NCBI GenBank assembly: GCA_014529385.2
Contig: CM043965.1
Span: 67,821,690-67,885,689 of the forward strand
DNA from: Adiantum capillus-veneris
Taxonomy: Eukaryota; Streptophyta; Polypodiopsida; Polypodiales; Pteridaceae
Direction of reading: 5' to 3'
DNA: 64,000 nucleotides
Shown: in pieces, positions 10,915-21,108 of the stretch
Position numbering within the stretch: the first letter of the stretch is position 1
How the letters are laid out: each line of letters opens with the position of its first letter
The notes under the pieces: model-generated
What the model saw: only the letters and a program-made list of their open reading frames with translations
Told to the model about the DNA's origin: nothing
Database searches by the model: none
Position numbers and translations under genes: made by a program

Positions 10915-11340
10915 TCAATGAGCCTTCATCAATTCCTTGGATTCTTGAATTTTGTCTTCAATGTGAAGGGTTGAGATCATTTGTATGGGAATTATGTCAT
11001 AGCCGTCCTCATTGCAAAATTGAGTAGGCATAGACGTATTTAGACATACATCCATTGTTGCTAAAATTTGAGTCCACTCAAATGGCTCAAACAAATGCTC
11101 TGGAAAGGGTTCAGGTACATAGACTTCGTTTGTGCAGTCCCTTTCTAAGATACATTCTTCTCGTTTTAAGCTCTCATTTTTTGAGGCTCCGCACATCCAG
11201 ATAGGCGTGTCTTTGTTCAACCAAGGAAGCTTAGTTTTAGTCGAAGAGACTGAGTCAAATTCTTGTATGGGTGTTTTCATGACATCTCTATAAGTGTGAT
11301 CTTTTAGATTAACCCTTGTTATTGATCCCACTTGCTTCAA
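10915..11340 (-). CDS. Open post-protease linker, element C
   Basis: This is an open frame of 141 codons. The segment PWLNKDTPIWMCGASKNES and the following ECILERDCTNEVYVPEPFPE match D (LWMCGASHCGS..., ERAIENKEYIPEPFLE). A further match, NEDGYDIIPIQMIS against DKDGYDVLPYYMVN, shows conservation of a spacer of about 130 residues of unknown role. It is the most intact coding piece of element C and lies downstream of PR1 in the same polyprotein. Confidence 0.65.
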   Translation of the reverse strand: MKQVGSITRVNLKDHTYRDVMKTPIQEFDSVSSTKTKLPWLNKDTPIWMCGASKNESLKREECILERDCTNEVYVPEPFPEHLFEPFEWTQILATMDVCLNTSMPTQFCNEDGYDIIPIQMISTLHIEDKIQESKELMKAH

Positions 11341-11790
11341 GTACAGATAATTGTCTCCCTAATCGTGTATAAGTTGTACTTGTCACATGAAAGGTCTTCC
11401 CAAGATAATTTCTTAATTGAGTTTCTTTCCAAGGTCCACTATGGCAAAAGCGTGTTGATATTTAAACCCACAAGAATTAACTATCACTTTTTCAAGAAGT
11501 CCTAAGGGTTTTTTGATGTGTACATCAGCAAATTGTAATTTTATTCAAGTTTGTCTAATGACTGGTTGTCCCCATGATACCCATACTGCTTTCATGGCTA
11601 TGGCTATGCCTGCCCCACTATTTAGTATTGCCATGGTTTCAATATCATCATATCTCACTGGAAGGATCCCCATACAAGGATTGTACATCCATGTCCATAT
11701 CAAGAGGTGGATTGTCTAACCAAACTTCCTCTATAGAGTTAAGCTCCCATCATTAATCTCTCTAACTTTTTCCCATAAGTGTCCTGGCCA
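11341..11790 (-). pseudogene. First protease (PR1) with altered active site NSG, element C
   Basis: The minus strand reads MAILNSGAGIAIAMKAVWVS, where Asn (11620-11622) stands in place of the catalytic Asp. It continues KKPLGLLEKVIV and IILGRPFM, the flap-side and C-terminal signatures of Ty3 protease. The D-to-N change is one G-to-A transition. Several stops also interrupt the domain. Its D counterpart (52417-52760) has DSE and B has DGG. Confidence 0.8.
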
Positions 11791-11798
11791 GTCTTCTT

Positions 11799-12179
11799 CT
11801 ACGCTAAGGCATCTTGGCTGTCAGGCACTATGAGTTCTGGTTCTTTTGTTTCAAGGTGGGTCTCTACCACCACTTCGGATTTCTCTTTACTGGTTCCTAC
11901 CACAAGCTCCTCAGGTTTTACCATACTTTCAAGCTTGGGTTTTTGTTTTTCTAGCATCTCTTGAGTAATTCTTACCAGATTTTGATAAGCTTCAAGCTTA
12001 GCTTCTTCCATATCTGGAGAAGGATAATTTTTCCACTTGTTTTCTATGTTTTGGCCTGCTTTAAGACCCGCTTGGTAAGCTTCCAAGGCTGCATTAATAG
12101 GCTCAAAAATTTTGTCTACCAAAAATGATCCTCCAGATTTCACTGTGGTTTTCTTTATTTCACTTCCAATTTCTTTCAC
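11799..12179 (-). CDS. Coiled, charged linker between nucleocapsid and protease, element C
   Basis: This open frame of 126 codons begins MKEIGSEIKKTTVKSGGSF and contains ALEAYQAGLKAGQNIENKW, rich in Ala, Glu, Lys and Gln and likely helical. D has an equivalent (LLKAYEARLKKNQTQEQRW, about 51532-51590), including a following ELIVPDSQD against EPIIVPNTTD. The function is unknown, but position and sequence are conserved between the two elements. Confidence 0.55.
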   Translation of the reverse strand: MKEIGSEIKKTTVKSGGSFLVDKIFEPINAALEAYQAGLKAGQNIENKWKNYPSPDMEEAKLEAYQNLVRITQEMLEKQKPKLESMVKPEELVVGTSKEKSEVVVETHLETKEPELIVPDSQDALA

Positions 12180-12275
12180 TTTTTCCTGGAATAGTTTCTT
12201 TGCTTTCTCCTTGATTTCAACTCTTTGTTTCTGTTTTCTTGTCTCATACCTTTTGCTTTTGATTCTCTTGGTCTT

Positions 12276-12774
12276 TTAAGAGGAAATTTTAGTATTCTCC
12301 CAATCATCAGAGGAGTTATGTTTCTTTTTCTTAGCCTGGGCTCTGGTGATTACCTTGATTGGAACAATCAGTTCACTCTCAGATGAGCTACTCGGTATCA
12401 CTTGGACTATGTTCACTACTGTTTTACCCTCGTTTAAAGGATTTTTTGAACAATCTTCAGGAAAGTGTCTTCCCTTTTTGCAACATTGTATGCAATAAGC
12501 TTCAATTGGCTTAAGGTTATATATTATCAGGCTTTGGGCACTCATTTTTCCGATGATCATATGCACCACAATTGTGACAGTTTCCAGTTCTTGGCTTAAT
12601 CATGGGTCTTACCATAGGAGGTCTAACACCTTGATTAGCTACATAGTTCATCGGTGCGAGCTCTGGTGTAGTATAAGTCACAGGTTCTTCCATTGGTGGT
12701 GGATGTGAATTATACCAATCTCCTTCTACCATTATTGTAGATGGACTAGGCTCCACATAGGGTGTAACATGCAT
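12276..12774 (-). pseudogene. Nucleocapsid region with two zinc knuckles, element C
   Basis: Two overlapping frames encode CHNCGAYDHRKNEC (12538-12579, canonical CX2CX4HX4C) and CIQCCKKGRHFPEDC (12450-12494, one residue longer between the second Cys and the His). Proline-rich sequence precedes them. ELIVPIKVITRAQAKKKK follows and matches IIPIQAVTRAQAQR in D. The knuckles would bind genomic RNA. Confidence 0.8.
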
Positions 12775-13236
12775 TAGTGCTTGTTTATCTATGACTCCTC
12801 TGAATGCATGTATTTTATGGGCACTCCATTATGTCCAGGATATGGAAATTGTTGACCCAACACTGGTTGATGTCTTTTCATACCTATCGGTGGTCTTTGA
12901 GCTCGGGCCATATTAGGCTGATATCTGTACATGGGTTGTCCTTGTGGCCTCATAGGCACGTATTGAACATTCCCATCATACTTCGATTGGTAATAGCATT
13001 CATTGGTCTCATGGTTGTTCCATTTACCCTCGGTTGCACCCCATTTCTGTGGCCTGTCCCTGTTAAGGTATTCCTTGCCCTGGTCCCCTCATAGGTGCTT
13101 TTTGCATGTTATTCATCATGTCATTCATCCTTTTCAGCATGTCTTCTATGGCTGAAAGGGGTGCTGCAGTAGCTGTTTCCACTTGTGCTAGTTTGGTGGA
13201 TGCTGTTTTTTCACTTTGGTTATTCTTAGGGACATC

Positions 13237-14033
13237 TTATTTATTGAAAATATCACAATTGTCTCCTAAGTCAATAGCATCTGACACACACTCTTCTAGG
13301 GTCATATGCTTCTTGCTATACAATATAGCATGAAGTTCTTTGTTTAGCAGTACCTTTAGAAACAATGATACTAATCTTTCTTTTGCAGGTATCTCTAGCT
13401 CTGGGAATCTTGCAATGTATTGCTTCATTCTAGTTGCACAATCCCTAATAGACTCATCTTGTTTCTGATTGAAGCTATAGATTTGAGCTACCGTATTGTG
13501 TTTGATCCCGTTTTGGAACATGCAACTACAAATCCTTGAGCTAATGTTTTTAAGTCCATGATTGACCTTGGTGAAATGTTTTGGAACCATGTCAGTGCTT
13601 TCCCTTCTAATGTCATTTAAAACCCCTTGAATTGAGTATGAAAATCAAATATGCATTCTGCTCTTAGCACTTGCTTAAAGCTTGCCAAGTGGTCATATGG
13701 ATCCCCAGATCCACTATATTTTTTTATTCATTTTTAAAAATTAGCTGGTCTGATATGTCTGTTTGGTTCAACTCCCATTCTTCCGGTAGTTGGTCCTGTT
13801 CCGAGTCCTTCAAACGAGTCTGTTGGAAATAGTGACTCATGCAACCCTGGACTGGCTTTAGTGTCACCCGGTTTTCTTCGTGATGAGGTGGTTTCTGGTT
13901 TCTTAACATTGCTCTCAAAAGATCTCTCATGGAGTTCATCTCTTGGAATAGTTTCTAGTCCTTGGCCCAATATCCAATTTCTTATGGAATACCCTTGATA
14001 TTTGGTTTGTTCCACCTCCTCAGGAGTCATCAT
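13237..14033 (-). pseudogene. Capsid (retrotransposon gag domain), element C
   Basis: The segment 13237-13590 reads NTVAQIYSFNQKQDESIRD then IARFPELEIPAKERLVSLF, aligning with NTVSQIHKFKQKNGESV and LPTQSRLMLIFIQGL of D (50040-50190). This is the Retrotrans_gag fold. The N-terminal part (13724-14033) is in other frames and includes two mutually overlapping readings, so at least one frameshift lies near 13720. Confidence 0.75.
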
Positions 14034-14135
14034 AACAAAGTTATTGTTATAACAATCCCTAAATAGATAGGTTGGTAGATTTGCTGATCTCTTGTCTTTG
14101 ATTTTGAAGATTTAAATGATCTTCATGGGTGTTAG

Positions 14136-14818
14136 CTATCCTGATTTGGCATGAGAAGTCCATAGAAGATCTTTGACGTTTCTATCCTCCCAACAATAGA
14201 CTCCGATCCTAGGAGTATCCGTACTAAGCCATTTCAAAGGCTTCAAATTGACTTGATCGTATCCCTCAAATTCTAAAGTCGGTGGTCCTTCTTTTGCTAC
14301 CATATCTGGAATTATGGTATTTACTTCTAACCACCATTTGTCTATCACGTCAGGGTTTTCAACTTGTAAATACTGAGTTCTGTTTTTATCCATGTACATT
14401 TTTCCTTGTTTGTTTGCCCTAATTTTCTTATGTCATGGTCATCAATGTGAATGGAATACTCTTCATCAGGATCTAGGTAAACTTGAGCTCCATGGCAATT
14501 AGTCTTATAAAAAGAGAGTATGTGCTTATATCGCACTGTCCTTCCGGTTTTTGAATGAGTCCAATAGGAAGACATTTCAGATATTGATTCTGAAAACGTA
14601 TATGAGATTTCTTCAAAGATAGTGTCTAAGTGCTTGCCTTGATTCACACTTTCTTTGGTGGATACTCTACTAGCGGTCTCTCTGAATATGCCTTGATTTG
14701 CTAGTATACGACCAGATCTAAGGTTCATATATACTTGTGATGCCCTGGATAGAGTACTTACTGTCGGATTGACTTGATTGCAACTTCTTCTACTTGACTT
14801 GATTGCAACTTCTGTCAA
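14136..14818 (-). pseudogene. First ORF (gag N-terminal region), element C
   Basis: Two overlapping frames, 14345-14818 (157 codons) and 14136-14399 (87 codons), follow the leader. The first contains MNLRSGRILANQGIF and an acidic stretch DPDEEYSIHIDDHDI; the second is rich in Trp and Asp. No family is recognised. By position it is the N-terminal portion of Gag, upstream of capsid, like the 185-codon ORF at 48547-49104 in D. Confidence 0.5.
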
Positions 14819-16484
14819 GCTTTCAATTCCTTGTCTACAACCTTATTCGTGTATTAGTTTTAATCAAGTTAGCTATTCTTTCACAGAGACTGTACAATTT
14901 TTGCTAAATATTGTGACTGGGCTATGTATATCACTTCAAATCGAGTTAAATGAGTCAGTACTTGAGACTTTGAGATTCTATTTTTGCAAAAAGCCAAAGG
15001 ACTAATCTGCAACCTGGAAACTGAGTGAACATGTACTAATTTGGATCCGATTGAACCCAAAATTTCCCAATGGCCTTGTATTATGTTGGTCTAACACTGT
15101 ACAAGTTCAAAAGTCAAAAAATATGTCTTTGTGTATCAGTGGTAAATAATCACGATTATTTACTTTTCTCAGTTTTTTGCACTATTTAGCTTGATTTGCC
15201 AAGTATGCAACTTGTTAAGGTCTCTGGACAAGTTTCACTAAGTTTGAACAAAATTTGTTCAAGTTATCATCTGTTTCATGTCCGCAGACTCAGTTTTCAA
15301 CAATCTAACTTAAGTCTCACTTTTATGATCCAAATTTCACCAAAATTGATTTGTGTGCTCTACTTGATATGGTTGACCTTGTGATACTCAAATGTGCAAA
15401 AATATCCAATTTTGTAGCAGATGAAAATAATCATGATTATTTACTTCTGTTATTTTTTTGCAAGTTTTTGTCACAATCTTGATACAGATCTGTTAAGCAG
15501 CTTAACTTAATCTCCCTAGCCAAGTTTCATCAAGTTTGGATAATTTTTGTTCAAATGGTCAACTGTTTTGTGTCTGATTGACTTTGCAAATTTGGCCACA
15601 ATTTTCAATCCAATGATCCAAATCTTACCAAATTTGTTTTGTGGGCTTAGTATAATATGCTAAAACTAGTGGTATGCTGACTTGGTCAAAAAGTGGAAAA
15701 ACGGGACAAAAGTAATTAATTGCGATTATTTACTTCTGGCAAATTTTTGCATCTTTTTAATCAATTGAGCATGTACACTTGTTTATCGCATCAATATAAG
15801 CCTATGAGTCAAGTTTCACTTGGTTTGAACAAAAAATTTCCCAATTTACACTCAAGTTCTCAAAAGTTAGTACATAATTTAGTTTTTACTTAGTTTTTGG
15901 TCAGTTTGGTGATCCAAATTCTATGGGCCTTTACAAAAGTTGCTTGTACACATGCATAGAGTCTCTAGTATCAACCTTGGTCAGATTGAGCTGAAAGTAA
16001 ATAATCGCCATTATTTACTTTAGGCCTAAAATGAACACTTTTTTGAACTTTTTCATTGAATAGTCTTTTCATGAGCTATTCTAAGCCTCTGAGTCAAGTC
16101 AAAACTTGATTTTTTTGGAGAGAGCAATGTTCTGAAATCCACCTTGGATTCTACTTACCCTACTCCTAGATTCTATTACAATGGGGCTGTGGAAAGTGTT
16201 CACAAACACTTATTTTCTTGTTTTTTATGGTTTTTTGAGCCTTGATCTTAAGACTTGTCTCATTTGTCAATCATTCTTAAATCCTAATCTAATTATACAA
16301 TGCTACAGTCCTAAAAGATACTTAGCAAGTACGCTTACTTCCCAGCTATCTCTACACATCAAAAGACGACAATCTTAAGCTATGCGATTTTAAAAAGAAT
16401 GTTTTGACTCTAGGTGATCCTAGAGGAAGTTAAAGGATAACTTCACAAGACGCTCGTGTTTTTCCCTAATTTAGGTCTCTTCGA
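14819..16484 (-). other. Leader of element C between PBS and gag, made of diverged 285-bp repeats
   Basis: About 1.65 kb without an ORF. At least four units of about 281-289 bp can be followed by eye. Each carries a palindrome and then phrases such as caagtttcactaagtttgaa, gatccaaatttcacc and a Tt-rich block. Between palindromes the units have diverged strongly, while the palindromes are nearly intact. Confidence 0.7.
15142..16018 (-). repeat. Four regularly spaced palindromes in the element C leader
   Basis: Positions are 15142-15163 (perfect arms GTAAATAATC and GATTATTTAC, centre AC), 15423-15444 (one arm change, centre AT), 15712-15733 (changes only in one arm) and 15997-16018 (one change, centre GC). 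Starts are 281, 289 and 285 bp apart. The 2-nt centre varies while the arms are held. A degenerate further copy may lie at about 16836, in the LTR. Transcribed RNA could form a 10-bp hairpin at each site. Confidence 0.85.
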
Positions 16485-16502
16485 TCCCCGGCAGCGGTGC
16501 CA
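16485..16502 (-). other. Primer-binding site of element C (tRNA-Asp type)
   Basis: The minus strand reads TGGCACCGCTGCCGGGGA, close to the TGGCGCCGTTGCCGGGGA complement of plant tRNA-Asp 3' ends (two differences). It lies four bases inside the LTR end at 16507. Elements B, D and H in this window use the same type. Confidence 0.75.
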
Positions 16503-16506
16503 GAAG

Positions 16507-17403
16507 TGGGACGGGTGTCTAACCTCACTCCTATCTTATTGCAGACATAGCGATAACCACGAATATAATTATCAATCCATGGGACGAAGCTGACTCGATT
16601 AGTACATAGAGGCTACAAGAGGTTGTCAATCTCTTGGAAAACAACAAACAACTCACATCTAGCTCAAGCTACACTCAAATGACAGAAATCACCAAAAGCT
16701 AATCACTCATCGGCAAACAAATCACAACCGTTACAACATCAAACAACATCCAAACGTTATGAAACTTCTAGGACATGTTTATAAGACCTAAGCACACATG
16801 CTTATGGTCTCAAATCTCATTTTAGGTCAAGTGGAAAAATCGTCAATTATTAACAGCAGTGAGTTTTGACCTAGTTGTTTTTGACCTAGAATGCATCTAA
16901 ATGCTTAGAAATGATGCCCCAATACTTAGTTTTTGATTTTGAAGATTAAATTCCTACTTATAATGAAATTAAGCCACAAGTCGGTGACGCCAAAATCTAC
17001 GGATTACCATGAAATGATTACATCAATGCATAGAGCTCTTACCTGCGGTTGCAACGCAACAGATGCAACTGCAATGTGACAACCGGAGAGGGAGTAGGAA
17101 GCGCGAGAAGGAGAGAAGTGAGCGCCATTAGCTCACGCTGTGTTTCTATTATCCAAAACTTACAAAAATTGGCTTTTATACCTTAGCCAAGGTTTTTGGT
17201 AGTCAAAACTAATAATCTAGGAGCTCTAACTAAAGATAGGTTGATACAATATGGAAGCTTCTAGCCTCGGCTCATCAATTACAATGTTTATCTAGAAAGT
17301 AGGAGTTACAATATTTTGATTCCTCATAATAATAAATGTTTTTACAATGAAAGCTTTGAAAAATGATATACGAGTTAGCTTGCTACCAACATCAGGAACT
17401 ACA
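16507..17403 (-). repeat. 5' LTR of element C (outer end approximate)
   Basis: The inner end is fixed by the PBS. The outer end is probably at CA 17394 or 17403, giving TGATGTTGG or TGTAGTTCC as LTR start on the minus strand. A TATA box lies in the proper orientation at 17171-17182. No clear partner was found on the left side of C. Length would be about 890 bp. Confidence 0.55.
17171..17182 (-). promoter_or_regulatory. LTR TATA box (element C)
   Basis: The minus strand reads GGTATAAAAGCC, about 220 bp inside the LTR. It sits well upstream of the PBS, as expected for transcription that begins in the LTR. Confidence 0.5.
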
Positions 17404-17439
17404 AAGCACTTGATTCTATCTCCCTGGTGGTTGACCACC

Positions 17440-17901
17440 TTAGTCTCCCATCAAGCTATAAGGAATCTGTTGATCGTACTTCTTCTTTTGCAAATCCACA
17501 TTGTTGGTGTCTTGTGAACACTTTGAAGTTGAACGATAAACACAAACACATGAAGAGACATAAACCATGTTACCGTGGCTTTGTGGGAACCATAGGTGCA
17601 CTTCATTGCTGCTTATTCTCCTTTTGGTTGCTGCAATCAAGGCACTGTCTAGCTTAGGCCATTCCAAACTCTCCAAGGTTGGTGAGTGAACTAGAGAAAG
17701 ATTACCATACCCATTTTGCCTAGGTGTGACATAAGTATGATTATAAAAAAAATTGTCATGTGAGGCAAGCTTAGAGGATGGACAACTAGCATAGAGAAAC
17801 TTGCCAAGTTCAGTGTGGATGGCCTCAAAAGTTCGTATGAAGGACTCTATTGGCTCCCACTCTACAAAAGTGGATGGTAAAACATCTGCAAACATGAACA
17901 A
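17440..17901 (-). CDS. Unrecognised exon-like ORF, 153 codons
   Basis: It begins MFMFADVLPSTFVEWEPIES and includes GKFLYASCPSSKLASHDNFF and SALIAATKRRISSNEVHLWF. Composition is ordinary for a globular protein, unlike the low-complexity shadow ORFs elsewhere. On the minus strand a pyrimidine-rich stretch ending in ttgcag lies just before DVLPSTF (about 17890), a possible splice acceptor. I recognise no family, and no partner exon is convincing upstream (a weak 60-codon ORF lies at 18068-18250). It could be a fragment of a host gene or a decayed transposon. Confidence 0.3.
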   Translation of the reverse strand: MFMFADVLPSTFVEWEPIESFIRTFEAIHTELGKFLYASCPSSKLASHDNFFYNHTYVTPRQNGYGNLSLVHSPTLESLEWPKLDSALIAATKRRISSNEVHLWFPQSHGNMVYVSSCVCVYRSTSKCSQDTNNVDLQKKKYDQQIPYSLMGD

Positions 17902-19551
17902 GAAATGAAAATCTTACAATCATCAAAAGTAACGTACAAGGCAAAAATACTAAATAAACAACCTAAAAACTTGAAGAGAAGTAAAATTATAGTTTGCAAG
18001 AAACCTTGATGGAGCCACTATTGTGAAGCTAGAGACAGTAGTGAAGGAACATACACATGCTGCACCTTCACAAGCCTCTTGCCATCTTGTGTTTGCTTGA
18101 ACTCTTCCCTTCCAATCGTGTGCTCAAGAAGCCATGTGTCTCCTTGAGTCCTTGTGTGCACCTCTTGAGCTGGGATCCATTGTCACCCACATCATTTGTT
18201 TGAACTCCATCATCACCCCAAATCCACTGCCGTCTTGTACATTGTTTCATGAAATGGATTCAATGACACTCCTAGGTCGTCGAGTACCTGATGATGCCAT
18301 GGGGAATAGTGAAACAATTTGCAGACAAACACTTATGATTAGACATTTCACATCCATGTTCTTAGATGTATAAAGAGCAAGATTCTTGATGGTAAACAAA
18401 GATGATTGATGCCACTTTCTACTATGCTGCTCCACATGCTTGTTGGCTTAATGGGGAAGATAATGTTGCAAATTTTGAGAGGGAAGTAGATCCTCTCTAG
18501 AGATCTTAATGGAGAAGGAGCAAGAAACTCGTTGAGGAAAGAAAGAGGGATGATCTAGCAAAAGGATATGCTGCAGATCTTCAGCTTTAGGTAGAGGTGT
18601 TTAGTGAGGCTCATGGAGAAATAGAGAACTTCAGCTTGAGGAGAATGCAACAAACTTGAGAAGAATGAAATCCTCAAGAATGCAGTAACCTTGAGGAGGA
18701 AAAGGAGGTTCAAACTTCTACTACAGAGCAGAAGTGAAAATTAAAAGGAAGGAAAGAGAAGCAACTTGCAAGGTGAAGTGAAGAGAAGTGAGAGATGGTA
18801 CATTAGAGAGAGAGATGGAGGGAATGACGATCACGTTTTTTGAGGGACCCCCTTTTAGGAGGTGGGGAGGGAAGAAACTGGTAGCCACTAGAGAGAGAAA
18901 GGATTGGTTGTTACTCAACTATTTAGAGAAAAGTTTAATTTTTTAAATTTATCAGATTTTCTCTTTATATTTTATAAAAGAGTACAAGTTTGACCACTTA
19001 CTTTTAGGCCCTGCCATACCCACCATTTTAGTCCACATGGCATCCATCCATTTGCCCCTTCCATAATCTCCTTTTCAATCCCATGGCAAATAAAGAGGCC
19101 CCCTTAGACCCCATTCCGTTCCTAATGACATTGACTTAGTAAATGCACTTCTATAGAACACGAAGGCTATTTCATACGTGCAAGGAAAACATTTAAGAAA
19201 GGGTCCGTCCTTTCAAAGGATTGCCGAGTGGTTGAATAATCGACCATCTTATGTCACAAGCCTCATGGATGAACCTATGGAGGGAATGCCCTCAAACATG
19301 CAACAAGGAAACTTCGTGAAAGAGGAGCTTGCCAATCCAGGTGATTAATATCAAGGATGAGTCGACTCATGGAGTAGAGTACAATTTAGTAACAAAATAT
19401 CGACAACCTTGTGGAAAACAAAGGAAGATAAATTTTGCAGACGAAGGGACATCAAACATGCCTGCTAAGAGGAATGAAAAGGGGGGGGGGGGGGGGGGGG
19501 GGGTCTCTGGTAAAGGAGAGAAAGATAAAGGAAGAAACATGGGTAATGTGT
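17902..19551. other. Intergenic stretch with no assignable gene
   Basis: It contains short ORFs in several frames, an AT-rich patch at about 18935-18990 (tttataaaag), and a plus-strand frame at 19329-19583. That frame runs through a run of 23 G (19481-19503) into the LTR of element B. Before the G run it reads KYRQPCGKQRKINFADEGTS, which may be a relic of some coding sequence. Nothing is recognised. Confidence 0.5.
19481..19503 (+). repeat. Homopolymer G23
   Basis: An uninterrupted run of G lies 49 bp upstream of the left LTR of B. Runs of this kind are prone to length errors in sequencing. Confidence 0.95.
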
Positions 19552-19860
19552 TGTTAACCCTCACACACATTCCTATCACCTAAGATGAACGCCGTATTAT
19601 TTATTTGGTAGAGTCAGGTATCGGGCTTGTCGGTCCAATAGGAAAAGGGTAAGAGTGATCGCCGATGAGAGGCGCACTCTAAGTGGAACATTCAAGGGAT
19701 TAGTTGGCTAAGCATGCGCGCCCAAGTGTAAATGGAGCGAGCTCATATAAAAGTCAACTAAACCTAAAATTCACTCATTCTCTCATTTGTGCAATTGAAG
19801 AGTGCTCTTGCTCCATCTCCATCTTCTTCTTCTTCTTCATCTCCTTGTGTGTGTGTATGC

Positions 19861-19900
<40 letters not shown>

Positions 19901-20140
19901 GATCGATCATTGCGATGACGGCACGACGGTGGCGAAGCGGTTGAGCACAGCGTAGCGGTGGCTCCTTCTTCTTCACGGAGAGGAATCCTCCACGACAGCC
20001 AGCGTAGAGCGGTGAGTGACAGACCGTCGCCATCTTTGAGCTTACTAGTTTAGGCTAGTTGCATGCTTGGAGCCATTTGTGGCTCGCACACAATGTATCG
20101 GCAAGTTCCTTTGCATTGACACATGCCACAGACGCGCACA
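19552..20140 (+). repeat. 5' LTR of element B
   Basis: It starts TGTTAACCCT, ends GCGCACA and is 589 bp long, with a TATA box at 19744-19751 and a short (TG)n-(AG)n tract at 19847-19898. It differs from the 3' LTR at many positions and has a much shorter AG tract. Confidence 0.93.
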
Positions 20141-20144
20141 TTTT

Positions 20145-20162
20145 TGGCGCCGTTGTCGGGGA
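20145..20162 (+). other. Primer-binding site of element B (tRNA-Asp type)
   Basis: TGGCGCCGTTGTCGGGGA lies four bases after the LTR end and differs at one base from the complement of the plant tRNA-Asp 3' end. Confidence 0.9.
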
Positions 20163-21108
20163 ATGCCATACACTAAGCTTGAATGGCACTCTGTGCTTCT
20201 TTGTGGTGCAATTTTAATTGTAGGAAAGGTAGAGAAGGAAGGTGTGTGTGTTGAGAAGAAGGAGTTTTTTTTGCTGCTATGTATTATTTTGTTAATAAGG
20301 AATTGAAAGGTACTGTGTTTTCTTTGTTAATAAGGTTTTGAAAGGTATTGTGTTTTCTCTGTGATAAGGTGTTAGTATTAAGGTTGTAGATCCATAATGT
20401 TAGTTCTGTGTAAAGTACAGTAAGTAGTTCTGTTAGCTAGTGAGTTGCTGTAGTAGTGTGTTAGTGTGTAACAGTAGCTGTATTAGTGGTAAGTAGGTAG
20501 GTTAGGTGTGTGTGCGCTCGCGCCCACATCGTGGCCGCGGCGACCTTATCCAAGAAAAAAAGCTAAAAAAAAGTTTTTTTTTAAAATCAAAAAAATTTAA
20601 AGGTAGGACCGGGATCGGGAATATCCCCTAGACCCAAGCCCAAGCTCACACTCAGGCTCAGGTCTCAGTCGCCCTTTAAAATTACGTATTTTAGCTTCAC
20701 ACGTAGCTAAAAATCGACCTTTTTGAGGACCAACGGAGCTTCAGATGACCGAACTTTGTGCTGTAAAGCACACCGCGACCCTCTGAGTGATACGTTCGTT
20801 TCGAGCTATCACACACTTTAATAAAAAAACCGATTAAAAAACATCAAAAAACGAGTGGAAACGGACGCCTAAAAAAGCAAGCGGTTGAACTTCGAGGTTA
20901 TTCGTTGACGCTTGTAGGGTGCCAAAGGCACATGCATCTGCGCTCTGCTGGTCGTGTGCTAGAGACAGAGCAACTAGAGAGAATTTCAACTTACACGAGT
21001 TCTCATTATCCACCTACCTTAGGTTCCGGGCCCTCGGCGGGGACCTAAGGTATTATAAACCAAAACCGAAACATAGCGGCTAGTGACTCTTTCTTTGACT
21101 ACAACATC
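20163..21108 (+). other. Leader of element B
   Basis: About 945 bp without a good ORF. It contains short gtgttagt-type repeats at about 20395-20515 and a GC-rich patch at 20510-20550. Unlike the leaders of C and D it shows no repeated palindrome that I could find. Confidence 0.6.

Larger units (their letters stand above)
6120..17400 (-). mobile_element. Element C: degenerate Ty3/gypsy element with dual-HHCC integrase and a second protease
   Basis: Reading the minus strand from right to left: LTR (about 17400-16507), PBS (16502-16485), leader with palindromes, gag-like ORFs (14818-13237), zinc knuckles (about 12.5 kb), coiled linker (12179-11799), PR1 (about 11.6 kb), RT (10.5-9.25 kb), RNase H (9.24-8.87 kb), integrase (8.6-7.0 kb), second retropepsin (about 6.9 kb) and a putative PPT (6123-6139). 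The gene order IN after RT/RH marks it as Ty3/gypsy. There is no chromodomain, so it belongs to the non-chromovirus side (Tat/Athila-like, judged from the tRNA-Asp PBS). It carries many stops and frameshifts. The left end is not resolved. Confidence 0.8.

Noticed and set aside
15142-16018. Regularly spaced palindromic repeats resembling a CRISPR array
   Set aside because: Spacing of about 285 bp, diverged repeated spacers and position inside a plant retrotransposon leader exclude CRISPR. Kept as leader repeats.
19329-19583. 84-codon plus-strand ORF with a polyglycine run
   Set aside because: The glycine run is the G23 homopolymer, and the frame continues into the LTR of B. The first 50 codons might be an old relic but give no recognisable family.
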